Below the pieces are notes generated by a model. It did not search any database. It saw nothing but the letters and a program-made list of their open reading frames with translations, and was not told the DNA's origin. From positions 1,240,001-1,304,000 of the forward strand of contig NZ_CP035280.1 in assembly GCF_004103695.1 (NCBI RefSeq): a stretch of DNA of 64,000 nucleotides. Reading direction: 5' to 3'. Shown piece after piece: positions 33,834 through 41,980 of this stretch (position 1 is the first letter of the stretch; every line of letters begins with the position of its first letter). This DNA comes from Clostridium sp. JN-9 (lineage in GTDB: Bacteria > Bacillota > Clostridia > Clostridiales > Clostridiaceae). Position numbers and translations under genes: made by a program.

Positions 33834-33922
33834 TCGGATGGAAGTTTTGATAAATAATTTTAAAATATTAAGATATTCGTAGCTTTGGTAAGATTTTGTC
33901 CAAAATAAAGGGGCCAATCCGG

Positions 33923-33963
33923 ATTTGGGTAATTTAACTATAGAAATTAATAATATAAAATAA
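33923..33963 (+). pseudogene. 3' end of the retropepsin-like protease gene
   Basis: Thirteen codons (DLGNLTIEINNIK, the first shared with the target duplication) and a stop. They continue the reading frame that IS3 interrupts at 32501. Confidence 0.75.
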
Positions 33964-33968
33964 ATAAA

Positions 33969-33985
33969 CATTTTACCCACGGGGG
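33969..33985. repeat. GC-rich site resembling the palindrome after the Fic gene
   Basis: ACATTTTACCCACGGGGG repeats the ACATTTTACCCCCGGGGG found at 21750-21767 with one changed base, here after the protease gene. Confidence 0.4.
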
Positions 33986-34057
33986 CGATGTCATTTAATA
34001 ACAAGTTTGACATGAAGCTAAAGCCATGTGAATTGAAGAGGTGAAAATGGATATAAA

Positions 34058-34152
34058 ATGATAAGAAAAGCAGAAATAAAAGATTGCATTTACAGTTAGA
34101 TGGTATAAGTGGTAAAGGTAGTAATTTGTTAGAGGAATTATATATAATGTAA
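34058..34152 (+). pseudogene. Remnant of a GNAT-like acetyltransferase start
   Basis: After GAAGAGGTGAAA a start ATG reads MIRKAEIKDCI, a typical acetyltransferase beginning, and then hits a stop. The following bases, in another frame, read LQLDGISGKGSNLLEELYIM to a stop at 34152. This is debris of one or two genes. Confidence 0.35.
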
Positions 34153-34163
34153 GGAGAAAGAAA

Positions 34164-34616
34164 ATGACTGAAATACAAATGTGGAATGAATATATTAAAA
34201 TTAATAAGAATGCTAAAAATTACGAAGCATGGTCATTTGGTGGAAATACACCTGACATGCCAGATTTATTGGCTGAATTAGTATTAAGGGGGATTAAAAC
34301 TGCAACAGCTAGTGCGTATCCTTGTTATGTTGCGGAAAATGCTCCATTACCACCAGTTGGAGGATATAATTTGATATTAAATACAAAAGGTGAAGCTGTT
34401 TGTATAACGGAAACGATAAAAGTATATACAATACCTTTCAACCAAGTGAAGGAGGAACATGCATATAAAGAAGGTGAGTTTGATCGCACGCTTACATCTT
34501 GGAGAAAATGTCATTCTGAAATTTTTACTATGGAACTAAAAGAGATTGGTCAAGAGTTTACAGAAGATATGCTTGTGGTTTGTGAAGAATTTAAGGTTGT
34601 ATATCCAATAATATGA
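34164..34616 (+). CDS. ASCH-domain protein
   Basis: A 150-residue protein with the ASCH fold. The GIKTATASAYPCYVAENAPL block and the NLILNTKGEAVCITETIKVY strands are characteristic. ASCH domains bind RNA or modified nucleotides; relatives such as YqfB hydrolyse N4-acetylcytidine, but the catalytic residues cannot be confirmed here. AAGGAGAAAG precedes the ATG. It lies alone between fragments in the IS-rich region. Confidence 0.82.
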   Translation: MTEIQMWNEYIKINKNAKNYEAWSFGGNTPDMPDLLAELVLRGIKTATASAYPCYVAENAPLPPVGGYNLILNTKGEAVCITETIKVYTIPFNQVKEEHAYKEGEFDRTLTSWRKCHSEIFTMELKEIGQEFTEDMLVVCEEFKVVYPII

Positions 34617-34660
34617 GTATAACTAGTAGTTTTTAGTTTCAATTTATCGGGGGGATAGAT

Positions 34661-35176
34661 CTGATTAGACTTACAGAACCAAGTAAAAAATACTTGAAAT
34701 CATATATTGAAGCATATGATGAATATAAGGATAACCACGTCACAACATATGCATTTGATGATGCAAGGGCCTATGATATATTTGTGAAATATGTTAATTA
34801 CAAAAATGAGCGTAATCTGCGACCCAATAGGGTTGGTGCGGATTATTTTTGGTTAGTTGATGATAACAAAGACTTCTTTATAGGCGAAATCAGCATTAGA
34901 CATAATCTCACAGATGCACTGCTGCGATATGGTGGTCATATATGATACGGTATTCGCTATTCTGAATGGAATAAAGGCTATGGAGCTTTTATGCTTAAAC
35001 TAGCATTAGAAAAAGCAAGGGAAATGGGTATTTCAAAAGTTCTAATCACTTGTGATGATGATAACCTTGCTTCTGCTAAAGTAATGGAAAAGAATGATAT
35101 GGTACTCCAAGATAAAGTAGAAAACATTATAGATGGACAAAAAATAATAACAAGAAGATATTGGAAGACCTTGTAG
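34661..35176 (+). pseudogene. GNAT acetyltransferase with an in-frame stop
   Basis: The frame from 34661 (LIRLTEPSKKYLKSYIEAYD; the first codon is CTG after GGGGGGATAG) reads a full GNAT enzyme of 171 residues, but is interrupted at 34943-34945 by TGA where relatives have Gly (RYGGHI-stop-YGIRYSEWNKGYG). Motif A (WNKGYGAFMLKLALEKARE) is intact after the stop. One base change (GGA to TGA), and probably a lost ATG, explain the decay. Confidence 0.82.
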
Positions 35177-35199
35177 GCAGCACAAATAGGGAATTTTAG

Positions 35200-35273
35200 C
35201 GCTGAGGTAACATAATTTTATCTCCAGTCATGTGGTATCTTTCTCATACTGCGCCATAGCGGTAGAAAAAATA
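35200..35273 (+). repeat. Intergenic ~75-bp element, copy A
   Basis: After the acetyltransferase stop: TTTTAGCGCTGAGGTAACAT continuing through TCATGTGGTATCTTTCTCAT to GCGGTAG. Two more copies follow other unrelated genes at 36540 and 39268. The same order (gene, stop, element) is kept each time. Confidence 0.7.
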
Positions 35274-35316
35274 CGAAATAATGATTAGTTATATTATAAG
35301 AATTAAGGAGGGTATT

Positions 35317-35643
35317 ATGGACTATAATGACAAGAAGCAATGCAAACATAAGTACATCGTAGGTTATTCATTCAGATTACCTCAACCATTTTTTCGCAGC
35401 CTGCCTTGTGATAACTGCGGCTGCAGTATAAGGCTAAGTCTGCTTTGGCGGATTGTTTATTGGTGTGTAGATATTATTGGTTATATATTTGCTTTTGGAA
35501 TATCAACATCCATTCATATAAAATTTCTTGGAAATACATTTTTTATTTCGCTCTTTGTCTTTTTATTACTCATTTGGATTGTTCACCTTATGATTAGACT
35601 CATTTTCAAGTATGGCAGATGGGTTGAAGTGTACAAAAAATAA
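35317..35643 (+). CDS. Small membrane protein with Cys-rich N-terminus
   Basis: A 108-residue protein. The soluble start contains KQCKHKYIVGY and LPCDNCGCSIRLS, a CxxCxC cluster that could bind metal, followed by two membrane helices (about residues 40-60 and 68-95). Unknown family. AAGGAGGG precedes the ATG at 35317. It lies between the copy A element and a decayed gene. Confidence 0.6.
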   Translation: MDYNDKKQCKHKYIVGYSFRLPQPFFRSLPCDNCGCSIRLSLLWRIVYWCVDIIGYIFAFGISTSIHIKFLGNTFFISLFVFLLLIWIVHLMIRLIFKYGRWVEVYKK

Positions 35644-35648
35644 CCTTT

Positions 35649-35867
35649 AATTATAAACATAAGCGAGGGAAAGTTTTAAATTGGGACATAAAGCAATTTA
35701 TTCATCAGATCAATTTAACTGCTGTTGAATGGTACTTTAAATGTGAATATGACGGAGAAATTAGCGAATTTGATGGGGTATCATTAATTGAATTTAATAA
35801 CGATAACTACATTATAAATTTAAAAGAATTTCAATCCAAAATACCACATTACTGCCCATACAAATAA
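35649..35867 (+). pseudogene. NTF2-like (SnoaL-type) protein, C-terminal part
   Basis: An open frame without start encodes VLNWDIKQFIHQINLTAVEW and continues CEYDGEISEFDGVSLIEF to a stop at 35865. It resembles the last two thirds of small nuclear-transport-factor-2-like proteins. The 5' part is missing, its place being taken by the small membrane protein gene. Confidence 0.5.
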
Positions 35868-35906
35868 AATAAGATATTATAATTAATTCGTTGAAAGGGG
35901 AACATT

Positions 35907-36527
35907 ATGGATAAAAATGAGCAATGGTTACAGTGGGCGATAGAATTACAAAGTCTTGCACAAGCAGGTCTTACATATGGGAAGGATGTTTATGATAAGG
36001 AACGGTATGAGCGTATTAGAGAAATATCAGCAGAAATTGTATCTCATATGTCGGATATTCCTTTAAGAACGGTAAAAGACATTTTCTGTAATGAAAGTGG
36101 ATACCAGACACCGAAACTTGATACTCGTGCATCTATTTTTGAAAATGGAAAGATTCTTCTTGTTCGAGAGAATAATGGAAAATGGTCACTTCCAGGTGGT
36201 TGGTGTGATGTAAATGTGTCAGTTGGCGAAAATACAGTAAAAGAGGTAAGAGAAGAATCGGGTTTGGATGTGGTTGCAGACAGAATTATTGCAGTTCAGG
36301 ATAGAGCAAAGCACAATCTTCCTGTCTATGCATATGGTATTTGCAAAGTATTTGTGCAATGTTCTGTAATTGGCGGACAGTTTGAACAGAATATTGAAAC
36401 AACAGAATATGGTTATTTCGAAGAGGATAATCTACCAGAGCTTGCAACAGAGAAGAATAATGAGGAACAAATTAAAATGTGTTTTGATGCATACCATACA
36501 GATGAATGGAAAACGCTATTTGATTAA
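35907..36527 (+). CDS. Nudix hydrolase with Nudix N-terminal domain
   Basis: A 206-residue protein. Residues ~1-60 are the helical N-terminal domain found in ADP-ribose pyrophosphatase-like proteins (WLQWAIELQSLAQAGLTYGK). The Nudix box follows: GGWCDVNVSVGENTVKEV then REESG, with the metal-binding Glu pair in the REESG part. It probably hydrolyses ADP-ribose or a related nucleoside diphosphate. GAAAGGGG precedes the ATG. A decayed duplicate lies at 31375. Confidence 0.88.
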   Translation: MDKNEQWLQWAIELQSLAQAGLTYGKDVYDKERYERIREISAEIVSHMSDIPLRTVKDIFCNESGYQTPKLDTRASIFENGKILLVRENNGKWSLPGGWCDVNVSVGENTVKEVREESGLDVVADRIIAVQDRAKHNLPVYAYGICKVFVQCSVIGGQFEQNIETTEYGYFEEDNLPELATEKNNEEQIKMCFDAYHTDEWKTLFD

Positions 36528-36539
36528 CAAACTTCCAAT

Positions 36540-36616
36540 TTTTAGAGCTGAGGTAACATAATTTATCTTCAGTCATGTGGTATCTTTCTCATACTGCACC
36601 ACAGTGGTAGGATTTT
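36540..36616 (+). repeat. Intergenic ~75-bp element, copy B
   Basis: TTTAGAGCTGAGGTAACATA through TCATGTGGTATCTTTCTCAT to GCACCACAGTGGTAGG. It is very close to copy A in the middle and begins 13 bases after the Nudix stop. The 3' part contains the palindrome ACCACAGTGGT. Confidence 0.72.
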
Positions 36617-36696
36617 ACGAACATTATTTAATCAAATAAGAGGAATTGCAATGAATAAACCCTAATATATATTGGGAATTTTAAGGTGGAAGAAGA

Positions 36697-37548
36697 ATGA
36701 GAATATTTCAAACATGTTTTTTTATAATTGAAATAATATTCTATTTAATATTAGGACTTATAATCGCATTGGATTTTAATTTATTTTTTAATACTAAAAA
36801 AAGAACTACGAAAGGAAAGCTTGAATATATTCATTTAGAAAATATCTCTGAAAGAAAAAGATTGAAAGTAAGAAATGTTAGTCCATGGAAAGTTATCTGG
36901 TTTGTAATTGTTATGGGTATAACAATTTATTTTATTAAACCGTATTTTCTTGATATTCCACAATTAGTAACTGGAAAATTAAATTATGTAACTGGGAAAG
37001 TACAAGAAACAAAACATTATAGCAAAGACCCAATAGAGTATGTTTTTCTATCTACTGGAGAAGAAGTTGAATTTTTCTTTTCATCAGGAGTTAGCAAAAA
37101 TAATTTTTATAAAATTGGATACCTAACTCATACTAAGAGAGCGATTTATTGCGGGCAATTCAGTATAACCAGTAGTAATAATAAGGTTGTAGGTTTTCCT
37201 TTTAAAGATATATTAGGATTCTTGGCTATACTTGGTGCAATATTCTTTTTAATATTTATTTCACCATATGTGAAATGGAAATTGTTCATACCAGTAAATA
37301 TAATTTCCATTCCGACATTTATATATTACTTTATAAAATATAGGGTTGATAATGGTATTTGGTTTTCAGTTAAAAATAATGGATTTTTGGGCTTGATGTT
37401 TTGTTTAGTATTTATATTATTAACATTTTTTATGCATTTTATTGAAAAGAGGAGATCTGATGATTTCTATAGAACTTATGTCTTTGCCCAATTATTTTCA
37501 ATTTGCGAGTTAGGCTTTCTTATATGTTTAGTATTTAATTTGGATTAA
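36697..37548 (+). CDS. Membrane protein of unknown family
   Basis: A 283-residue protein with about six membrane helices (near residues 5-28, 65-85, 165-185, 192-210, 222-242 and 257-280). A soluble region between helices two and three (residues ~95-160, including TGEEVEFFFSSGVSKNNF) may be outside the cell. No family recognised. GGTGGAAG precedes the ATG. It is a single gene in the cassette-like series. Confidence 0.55.
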   Translation: MRIFQTCFFIIEIIFYLILGLIIALDFNLFFNTKKRTTKGKLEYIHLENISERKRLKVRNVSPWKVIWFVIVMGITIYFIKPYFLDIPQLVTGKLNYVTGKVQETKHYSKDPIEYVFLSTGEEVEFFFSSGVSKNNFYKIGYLTHTKRAIYCGQFSITSSNNKVVGFPFKDILGFLAILGAIFFLIFISPYVKWKLFIPVNIISIPTFIYYFIKYRVDNGIWFSVKNNGFLGLMFCLVFILLTFFMHFIEKRRSDDFYRTYVFAQLFSICELGFLICLVFNLD

Positions 37549-37708
37549 ATTTTAATTGTTTTGAACTATTCTTATTTTGCGTTACAATCGTAATTCAGTA
37601 CGGCATATGAAGGATGTAAAACAACTCAATAATAGTAATTTATGGAGGAGACTTACAAAGAGAATATCTATAAATAACAGATGGTCCTTTTAAAAGTTAG
37701 GAGGGTTT

Positions 37709-38281
37709 ATGAAAACTGTAGTTTATTTTGTTAGACATGCTGAACCAGATTATTCTATTCACGATGATGCTATTAGACCTTTAACAGATAGGGGTAAAAA
37801 GGATGCATTAAAAGTTGCAGCTTATTTTAAGGATAAAGGCATAGAAGCTGCATTGTCAAGTCCATACAAAAGAGCAATAGATACAATAAAACCATTTATT
37901 GACACAAATAATATGAATGTTGAATTAGTTGAGGATTTTAGAGAAAGAAAAGTTGATAGCTGCTGGATAGACGATTTTCATGAATTTTCTCAAAAGCAGT
38001 GGGAGGACTTTAATTACAAACTATCAGATGGAGAATGCTTACATGAGGTGCAAGAACGAAATGTAAAAGCATTGGAAAAGGTTTTAAGGAAGTTTTATGG
38101 GAAAAATATAGTTATAGGAACACATGGAACTGCACTGAGTACAATTATAAATTATTATGAATCCTCCTATGGATATAAAGATTTTGATGAAATAAGGTCA
38201 CTTATGCCATGGATAGTAAAGCTTACCTTTGATGAAATGATATGTGTTAAAATTGAGAAGATAAATATATTACAAATATAA
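37709..38281 (+). CDS. Histidine phosphatase family protein
   Basis: A 190-residue phosphatase with VRHAEPDYS (phospho-accepting His at residue 10), SSPYKRAIDTIKP, FRERKVDS and GTHGTALS (second His). The RHAE variant and the size match the clostridial histidine phosphatases found in acquired islands. The substrate is unknown. AGGAGGGT precedes the ATG. Confidence 0.87.
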   Translation: MKTVVYFVRHAEPDYSIHDDAIRPLTDRGKKDALKVAAYFKDKGIEAALSSPYKRAIDTIKPFIDTNNMNVELVEDFRERKVDSCWIDDFHEFSQKQWEDFNYKLSDGECLHEVQERNVKALEKVLRKFYGKNIVIGTHGTALSTIINYYESSYGYKDFDEIRSLMPWIVKLTFDEMICVKIEKINILQI

Positions 38282-38352
38282 TAATATAGTTGTACAAGCC
38301 CCAAATTAAGGTTAAGTATTATATTTCACAGAAACTAAATGGAGGGTTGATT

Positions 38353-39258
38353 ATGTACCATGAACATGCTAGAAACTTTATTTATAAGAATGCTAGACCA
38401 CTTGATATAGGAAGATGGAAATACCTGTTTGAAAATGGGAGCAAGGAAGATATTCTGACAGCATTAATTGCATACCAAAATGAGGATGGAGGCTTTGGAA
38501 ATGCACTTGAGCCAGATTGTTGGAATCCTAATTCATCTCCAGTGCAAACGTGGGTTGCCACGGAAATCATTAAAGAGATAAATCTGAAGGATAAAAACCA
38601 TCCAATTATACAAGGAATACTGAATTACTTGTCTTCGGGAAAGGATTTTGATGGACATACATGGTTAAATACAGTGACTGCTAATAATGATTATCCTCAT
38701 GCACCATGGTGGAATTTCGAGCCTTCTCAGGAAACATCATATAATCCTACAGCATGCCTTATTGGTTTTATATTGAAATTTGAAGATAAAAATAGCAAAT
38801 TTTTTGAATTGGCCTGTGTCCTTGCTAAAGAAGCATACAGTTATTTTAAGTTGCATTTTCCTATGGAATCTATGCACACTGTTTCTTGCTTTGTTGAATT
38901 GTATGAGTATATAAAAGAAAGCTCAATGAATGATCTTTTGGATATAAAGGAATTCAGTGCTTTACTACACGAGCAGATTAAACATGTTATTACATACGAC
39001 ACATCAAAGTGGACAATTGATTACGTATGTAAACCATCTTTATTCATAGGCACTAAAACAAGTGATTTCTATATGGATAATAAAGAAATCTGTGATTATG
39101 AATGTGAGTTTATTTTAAATACTCAAGAATCAGATGGTACATGGGGCATTACATGGTCATGGACAGATTATCCTGAACAATGGAACATTAGCAAGAATTG
39201 GTGGAAATCAGATTTGATTATAAAAAATCTACGATATATTAAAGCAATCAACAGCTAA
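38353..39258 (+). CDS. Prenyltransferase/squalene-cyclase-fold protein
   Basis: A 301-residue protein with repeated QW-like motifs: AYQNEDGGFGNALEPD near residue 36 and TQESDGTWGITWSWT near residue 258. These are typical of the alpha/alpha-barrel shared by squalene cyclases and prenyltransferase beta subunits. The DxDD cyclase motif is not visible, so catalysis is uncertain. GGAGGG lies six bases before the ATG at 38353. Copy C of the intergenic element follows directly. Confidence 0.7.
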   Translation: MYHEHARNFIYKNARPLDIGRWKYLFENGSKEDILTALIAYQNEDGGFGNALEPDCWNPNSSPVQTWVATEIIKEINLKDKNHPIIQGILNYLSSGKDFDGHTWLNTVTANNDYPHAPWWNFEPSQETSYNPTACLIGFILKFEDKNSKFFELACVLAKEAYSYFKLHFPMESMHTVSCFVELYEYIKESSMNDLLDIKEFSALLHEQIKHVITYDTSKWTIDYVCKPSLFIGTKTSDFYMDNKEICDYECEFILNTQESDGTWGITWSWTDYPEQWNISKNWWKSDLIIKNLRYIKAINS

Positions 39259-39263
39259 ATTAC

Positions 39264-39345
39264 AATTTTTAGAGCTGAGGTAACATAATTTTATCTTCAA
39301 TCATGTCATATCTTTCTCAATTTGCGACGGATTGGTTAGAAGTGG
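39264..39345 (+). repeat. Intergenic ~75-bp element, copy C
   Basis: TTTTTAGAGCTGAGGTAACA followed by an AATTTTATCTTCAATCATG-like middle and a diverged 3' part (TTGCGACGGATTGG). It starts six bases after the stop codon. It is more diverged than copies A and B. Confidence 0.65.
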
Positions 39346-39382
39346 CAAATTAAAGATTATTATATTTTAAATGGGTGATACA

Positions 39383-39905
39383 ATGGAAATTCAAGAATTA
39401 TTAGATAAAATGGTTGGGTATAGTTGTCATATTTTTGAGAATAATCTTGTAGGGATATATCTACATGGGTCAATGGCTATGAGATGTTTTAATCCTACAA
39501 AAAGTGATATAGATATCTTAGTTGTAGTAGAAAATGAAATTACGAACCTACAAAAGAAAATGTTTATGGATGTTATTGTGGCTTTGAATGATAATGCACC
39601 ATCCAAAGGAATAGAAATGAGTGTAGTCAGAAGTAAGCATTGTAAAAACTTTGTTTATCCAACACCGTTTGATTTACATTTTTCAAATATGCACTTAACT
39701 TGGTATAAGAGCAATCCTATTGAATATGTTAAAAAAATGAATGGAATTGACCGTGATTTAGCAGCTCATTTTGTTATTATTAAGAATCGGGGCATTGTAT
39801 TATATGGAAAAGAAATTAGTAATGTTTTTGGAGATATACCATCAGAAACATATTTGGATAGCATTAAGAATGATATTATAAACTCAGAAGATGAAGTAAT
39901 AGATA
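39383..39905 (+). pseudogene. Aminoglycoside nucleotidyltransferase-like gene, 5' part
   Basis: About 174 residues of an AadA/ANT(9)-like enzyme with the nucleotidyltransferase core GIYLHGSMAMRCFNPTKSDI followed by DILVVV (GS and DxD of the polymerase-beta fold). The frame is broken at codon EDEVID by an IS66 element with 8-bp target duplication; the remainder is at 41651-41888. Intact relatives of about 255 residues adenylylate aminoglycosides such as spectinomycin. The start at 39383 has GGGTG upstream. Confidence 0.88.
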
Positions 39906-40041
39906 GTAACTATTCAGCTATTAAAATAATTTAAATTTACTGTTATTATTAATTTATTGAAAAAAAGCCTTCCATTTATCATTATTTTTTGGTATCATAA
40001 AGCCTGTCTTGCAAAAACTAATGATAAGGTGGTGACACATC

Positions 40042-41514
40042 GTGAGTGAAGGCCAAATCATCGAGATTTACAATCAAGGTGTATCTCAGGTTATAGGTGT
40101 TATTAAAGAATTATCAAATCAAATTAAAGAACTACAATCTCAAGTAGAAACACTTTCTAAAGAGAATAAGGCTCTAAACGAGCGTGTAAAATCATTAGAA
40201 AGCCAAGTCAACAAAAACAGTAGTAATAGCAGTAAACCTCCATCGTCAGATGGCTTTAAAAAGAAGACTAAAAGTTTAAGAACAAAATCAGGTAAAAAAC
40301 CTGGCGGTCAAAGGGGTCATGAGGGAACAACATTGTGTTTACATGATACTCCTGATGAAATTGAAATTCACAATGTTGAATTCTGTACTGAATGCGGAGC
40401 ATCCCTAAAGGATGTACCTCCTGAAAGATATATTGTTCGTCAAATTATAGATATACCAGATGTAAAAGTTAAAATTGTAGAGCATAGAGCAGAAGTTAAA
40501 ATATGTCCTCATTGTAAAAGTAAAAATACAGCTGCTTTCCCAGAAGAAATAAAGAATACAGTTCAATATGGAGAACGCCTAAAAGCGATAGCTGTTTACT
40601 TAACTCAATATCAGTTGATTCCGTATAAACGTGCTGTTGAACTCATTGAGGATTTATTTAACCATCATTTAAGTCAAGGTAGTATGGTAACCTTCAATCA
40701 AGACTGTCATGATAATTTACAAGCTATAACAAATAGGATTAGAAATAGCCTTACCTCATCTACAGGAGCAGTTCATTTTGATGAAACTGGTATTTATATA
40801 GATAAAAAACGCCAGTGGCTTCATGTTGCTTCTAATAAAAATCTTACATATTATGAATGCCATGAAAAGCGTGGTAAAAAGGCTATTGATGATATTACAA
40901 TACTTCCAAACTTTACTGGGACGGCAGTCCATGATGGTTTTAAAACTTATTTTAAGTATACTAACTGCAATCATGCTCTATGTAATGCTCATATATTAAG
41001 AGAACTTAATGGTATAACTGAATTACAAGGTCAAAACTGGGCAAAGCCAATGAAAAATCTATTGTTAGATATAAAAAAAGAAGTAGATTTAGCTAATAAC
41101 AAACAAAATGCTTTACCTTTAGATAAAATTCAGGATTTTGAATCTAAGTATGATAAAATACTTAAAGCTGGCATTGACGAAGACTATGCTAAAAACATTG
41201 AATTATATTCTAAAAAGAAGGTAAAGAAAAGTGCCAGTCTTAATTTACTCAATAGATTAAATGGCTATAAGGAACAAATACTTGCTTTCATGTATGACTT
41301 TGATATACCTTTTGATAATAACTTAGCAGAACGTGATTTACGTATGGCTAAAGTTAAGCAAAAGATTTCAGGCACCTTTAGAAGTTCTGCTGGAGCTAAC
41401 GCTTTTACTAGAATCCGTGGATATGTATCTACTGTAAGAAAACAAGGCAAAAATGCCTTGGATTGCATAAAATCAACATTTACAGTGAATCAATTTGATC
41501 CAACTTTGACGTAA
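40042..41514 (+). CDS. IS66-family transposase (TnpC type)
   Basis: A 490-residue transposase. A leucine-zipper coiled coil (LSNQIKELQSQVETLSKENK) opens the protein, followed by the NSSKPPSSDG linker, a basic GGQRGHEG block, a zinc-binding FCTECGAS...CPHCKSK domain and the DDE core (AVHFDETGIYIDKKRQW, NLAERDLRMAKVKQKISGTF). GGTGGTGAC precedes the GTG start. All catalytic residues appear intact. Confidence 0.95.
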   Translation: MSEGQIIEIYNQGVSQVIGVIKELSNQIKELQSQVETLSKENKALNERVKSLESQVNKNSSNSSKPPSSDGFKKKTKSLRTKSGKKPGGQRGHEGTTLCLHDTPDEIEIHNVEFCTECGASLKDVPPERYIVRQIIDIPDVKVKIVEHRAEVKICPHCKSKNTAAFPEEIKNTVQYGERLKAIAVYLTQYQLIPYKRAVELIEDLFNHHLSQGSMVTFNQDCHDNLQAITNRIRNSLTSSTGAVHFDETGIYIDKKRQWLHVASNKNLTYYECHEKRGKKAIDDITILPNFTGTAVHDGFKTYFKYTNCNHALCNAHILRELNGITELQGQNWAKPMKNLLLDIKKEVDLANNKQNALPLDKIQDFESKYDKILKAGIDEDYAKNIELYSKKKVKKSASLNLLNRLNGYKEQILAFMYDFDIPFDNNLAERDLRMAKVKQKISGTFRSSAGANAFTRIRGYVSTVRKQGKNALDCIKSTFTVNQFDPTLT

Positions 41515-41573
41515 AAGCTCCGCTTAAAAAGGAACGAAGTACCTCTTTTTGGTGAACCTAAAATTAATATTAA

Positions 41574-41620
41574 CACCTTACTGTCAGATGCATAAGAATT
41601 TGAAAGTAAGGTGCTTTTTT
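41574..41620 (+). terminator. Terminator at the right end of IS66
   Basis: CACCTTACT (41574-41582) pairs with AGTAAGGTG (41605-41613), followed by CTTTTTT. The long loop lowers confidence slightly. Confidence 0.65.
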
Positions 41621-41650
41621 ATATACTTTTTAGGGTAACTGAATAGTTAC

Positions 41651-41888
41651 AATAGATAATGCTACTTATATTATTTTGAACTTATGTAGAGTTTTGGCAT
41701 ATGTGCAAGATGGACTGGTACTTTCTAAAAAGGAAGGTGGAGAATGGGGTCTAAAAAATATTCATAGGAAATATCAGGGGTTAATAAAAGAAGCACTTGT
41801 GTGCTATACCTCGGACCAAAATATGATACCGAATGCTTCACTTGCAGTGGAATACTGTAAATATATGAAAAACAACATAGGATTATAA
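41651..41888 (+). pseudogene. Aminoglycoside nucleotidyltransferase-like gene, 3' part
   Basis: Reads DNATYIILNLCRVLAYVQDG and continues to the family C-terminus (WGLKNIHRKYQGLIKEAL) with a stop at 41886. It joins in frame with the 5' part at 39905 once the IS66 element and one target copy are removed. Confidence 0.88.
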
Positions 41889-41980
41889 GAATAATTACAA
41901 GGATAATTTATTTCGCAATCTTCAAATAAAGCGTTGCATCAGTATGAAATTGTGAACTAAAACTGTATGAAGGTGAGAAT

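Larger units (their letters stand above)
32502..33922 (+). mobile_element. IS3-family element, copy 2 (IS150-like)
   Basis: Same 1421 bp as the copy at 23139, in opposite orientation. It is flanked by ATTTGGGTAAT on both sides (32491-32501 and 33923-33933), an 11-bp direct repeat, longer than the 3-5 bp usual for IS3. The two inverted copies bracket about 8 kb that could invert by recombination. Confidence 0.92.
39906..41650 (+). mobile_element. IS66-family element with 8-bp target duplication
   Basis: 1745 bp beginning GTAACTATTCAG and ending CTGAATAGTTAC, a 12-bp terminal inverted repeat. It is flanked by AATAGATA at 39898-39905 and 41651-41658, the 8-bp duplication usual for IS66. It carries only the tnpC-type transposase, without tnpA or tnpB, like the ISBst12 subgroup. 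Confidence 0.95.

Noticed and set aside
23139-33922. A composite transposon bounded by the two IS3 copies
   Set aside because: Copy 2 has its own target duplication and copy 1 has none matching across the pair, so they inserted independently.
34661-35176. TGA recoding (selenocysteine or Trp) in the GNAT gene
   Set aside because: No SECIS-like hairpin follows, relatives have Gly at this place, and PolC and other long genes use TGA only as stop or not at all.
35200-39345. Integron attC sites after each gene of the array
   Set aside because: The repeated elements lack the paired RYYYAAC/GTTRRRY core sites and the long imperfect palindrome of attC, and no integrase gene is seen.
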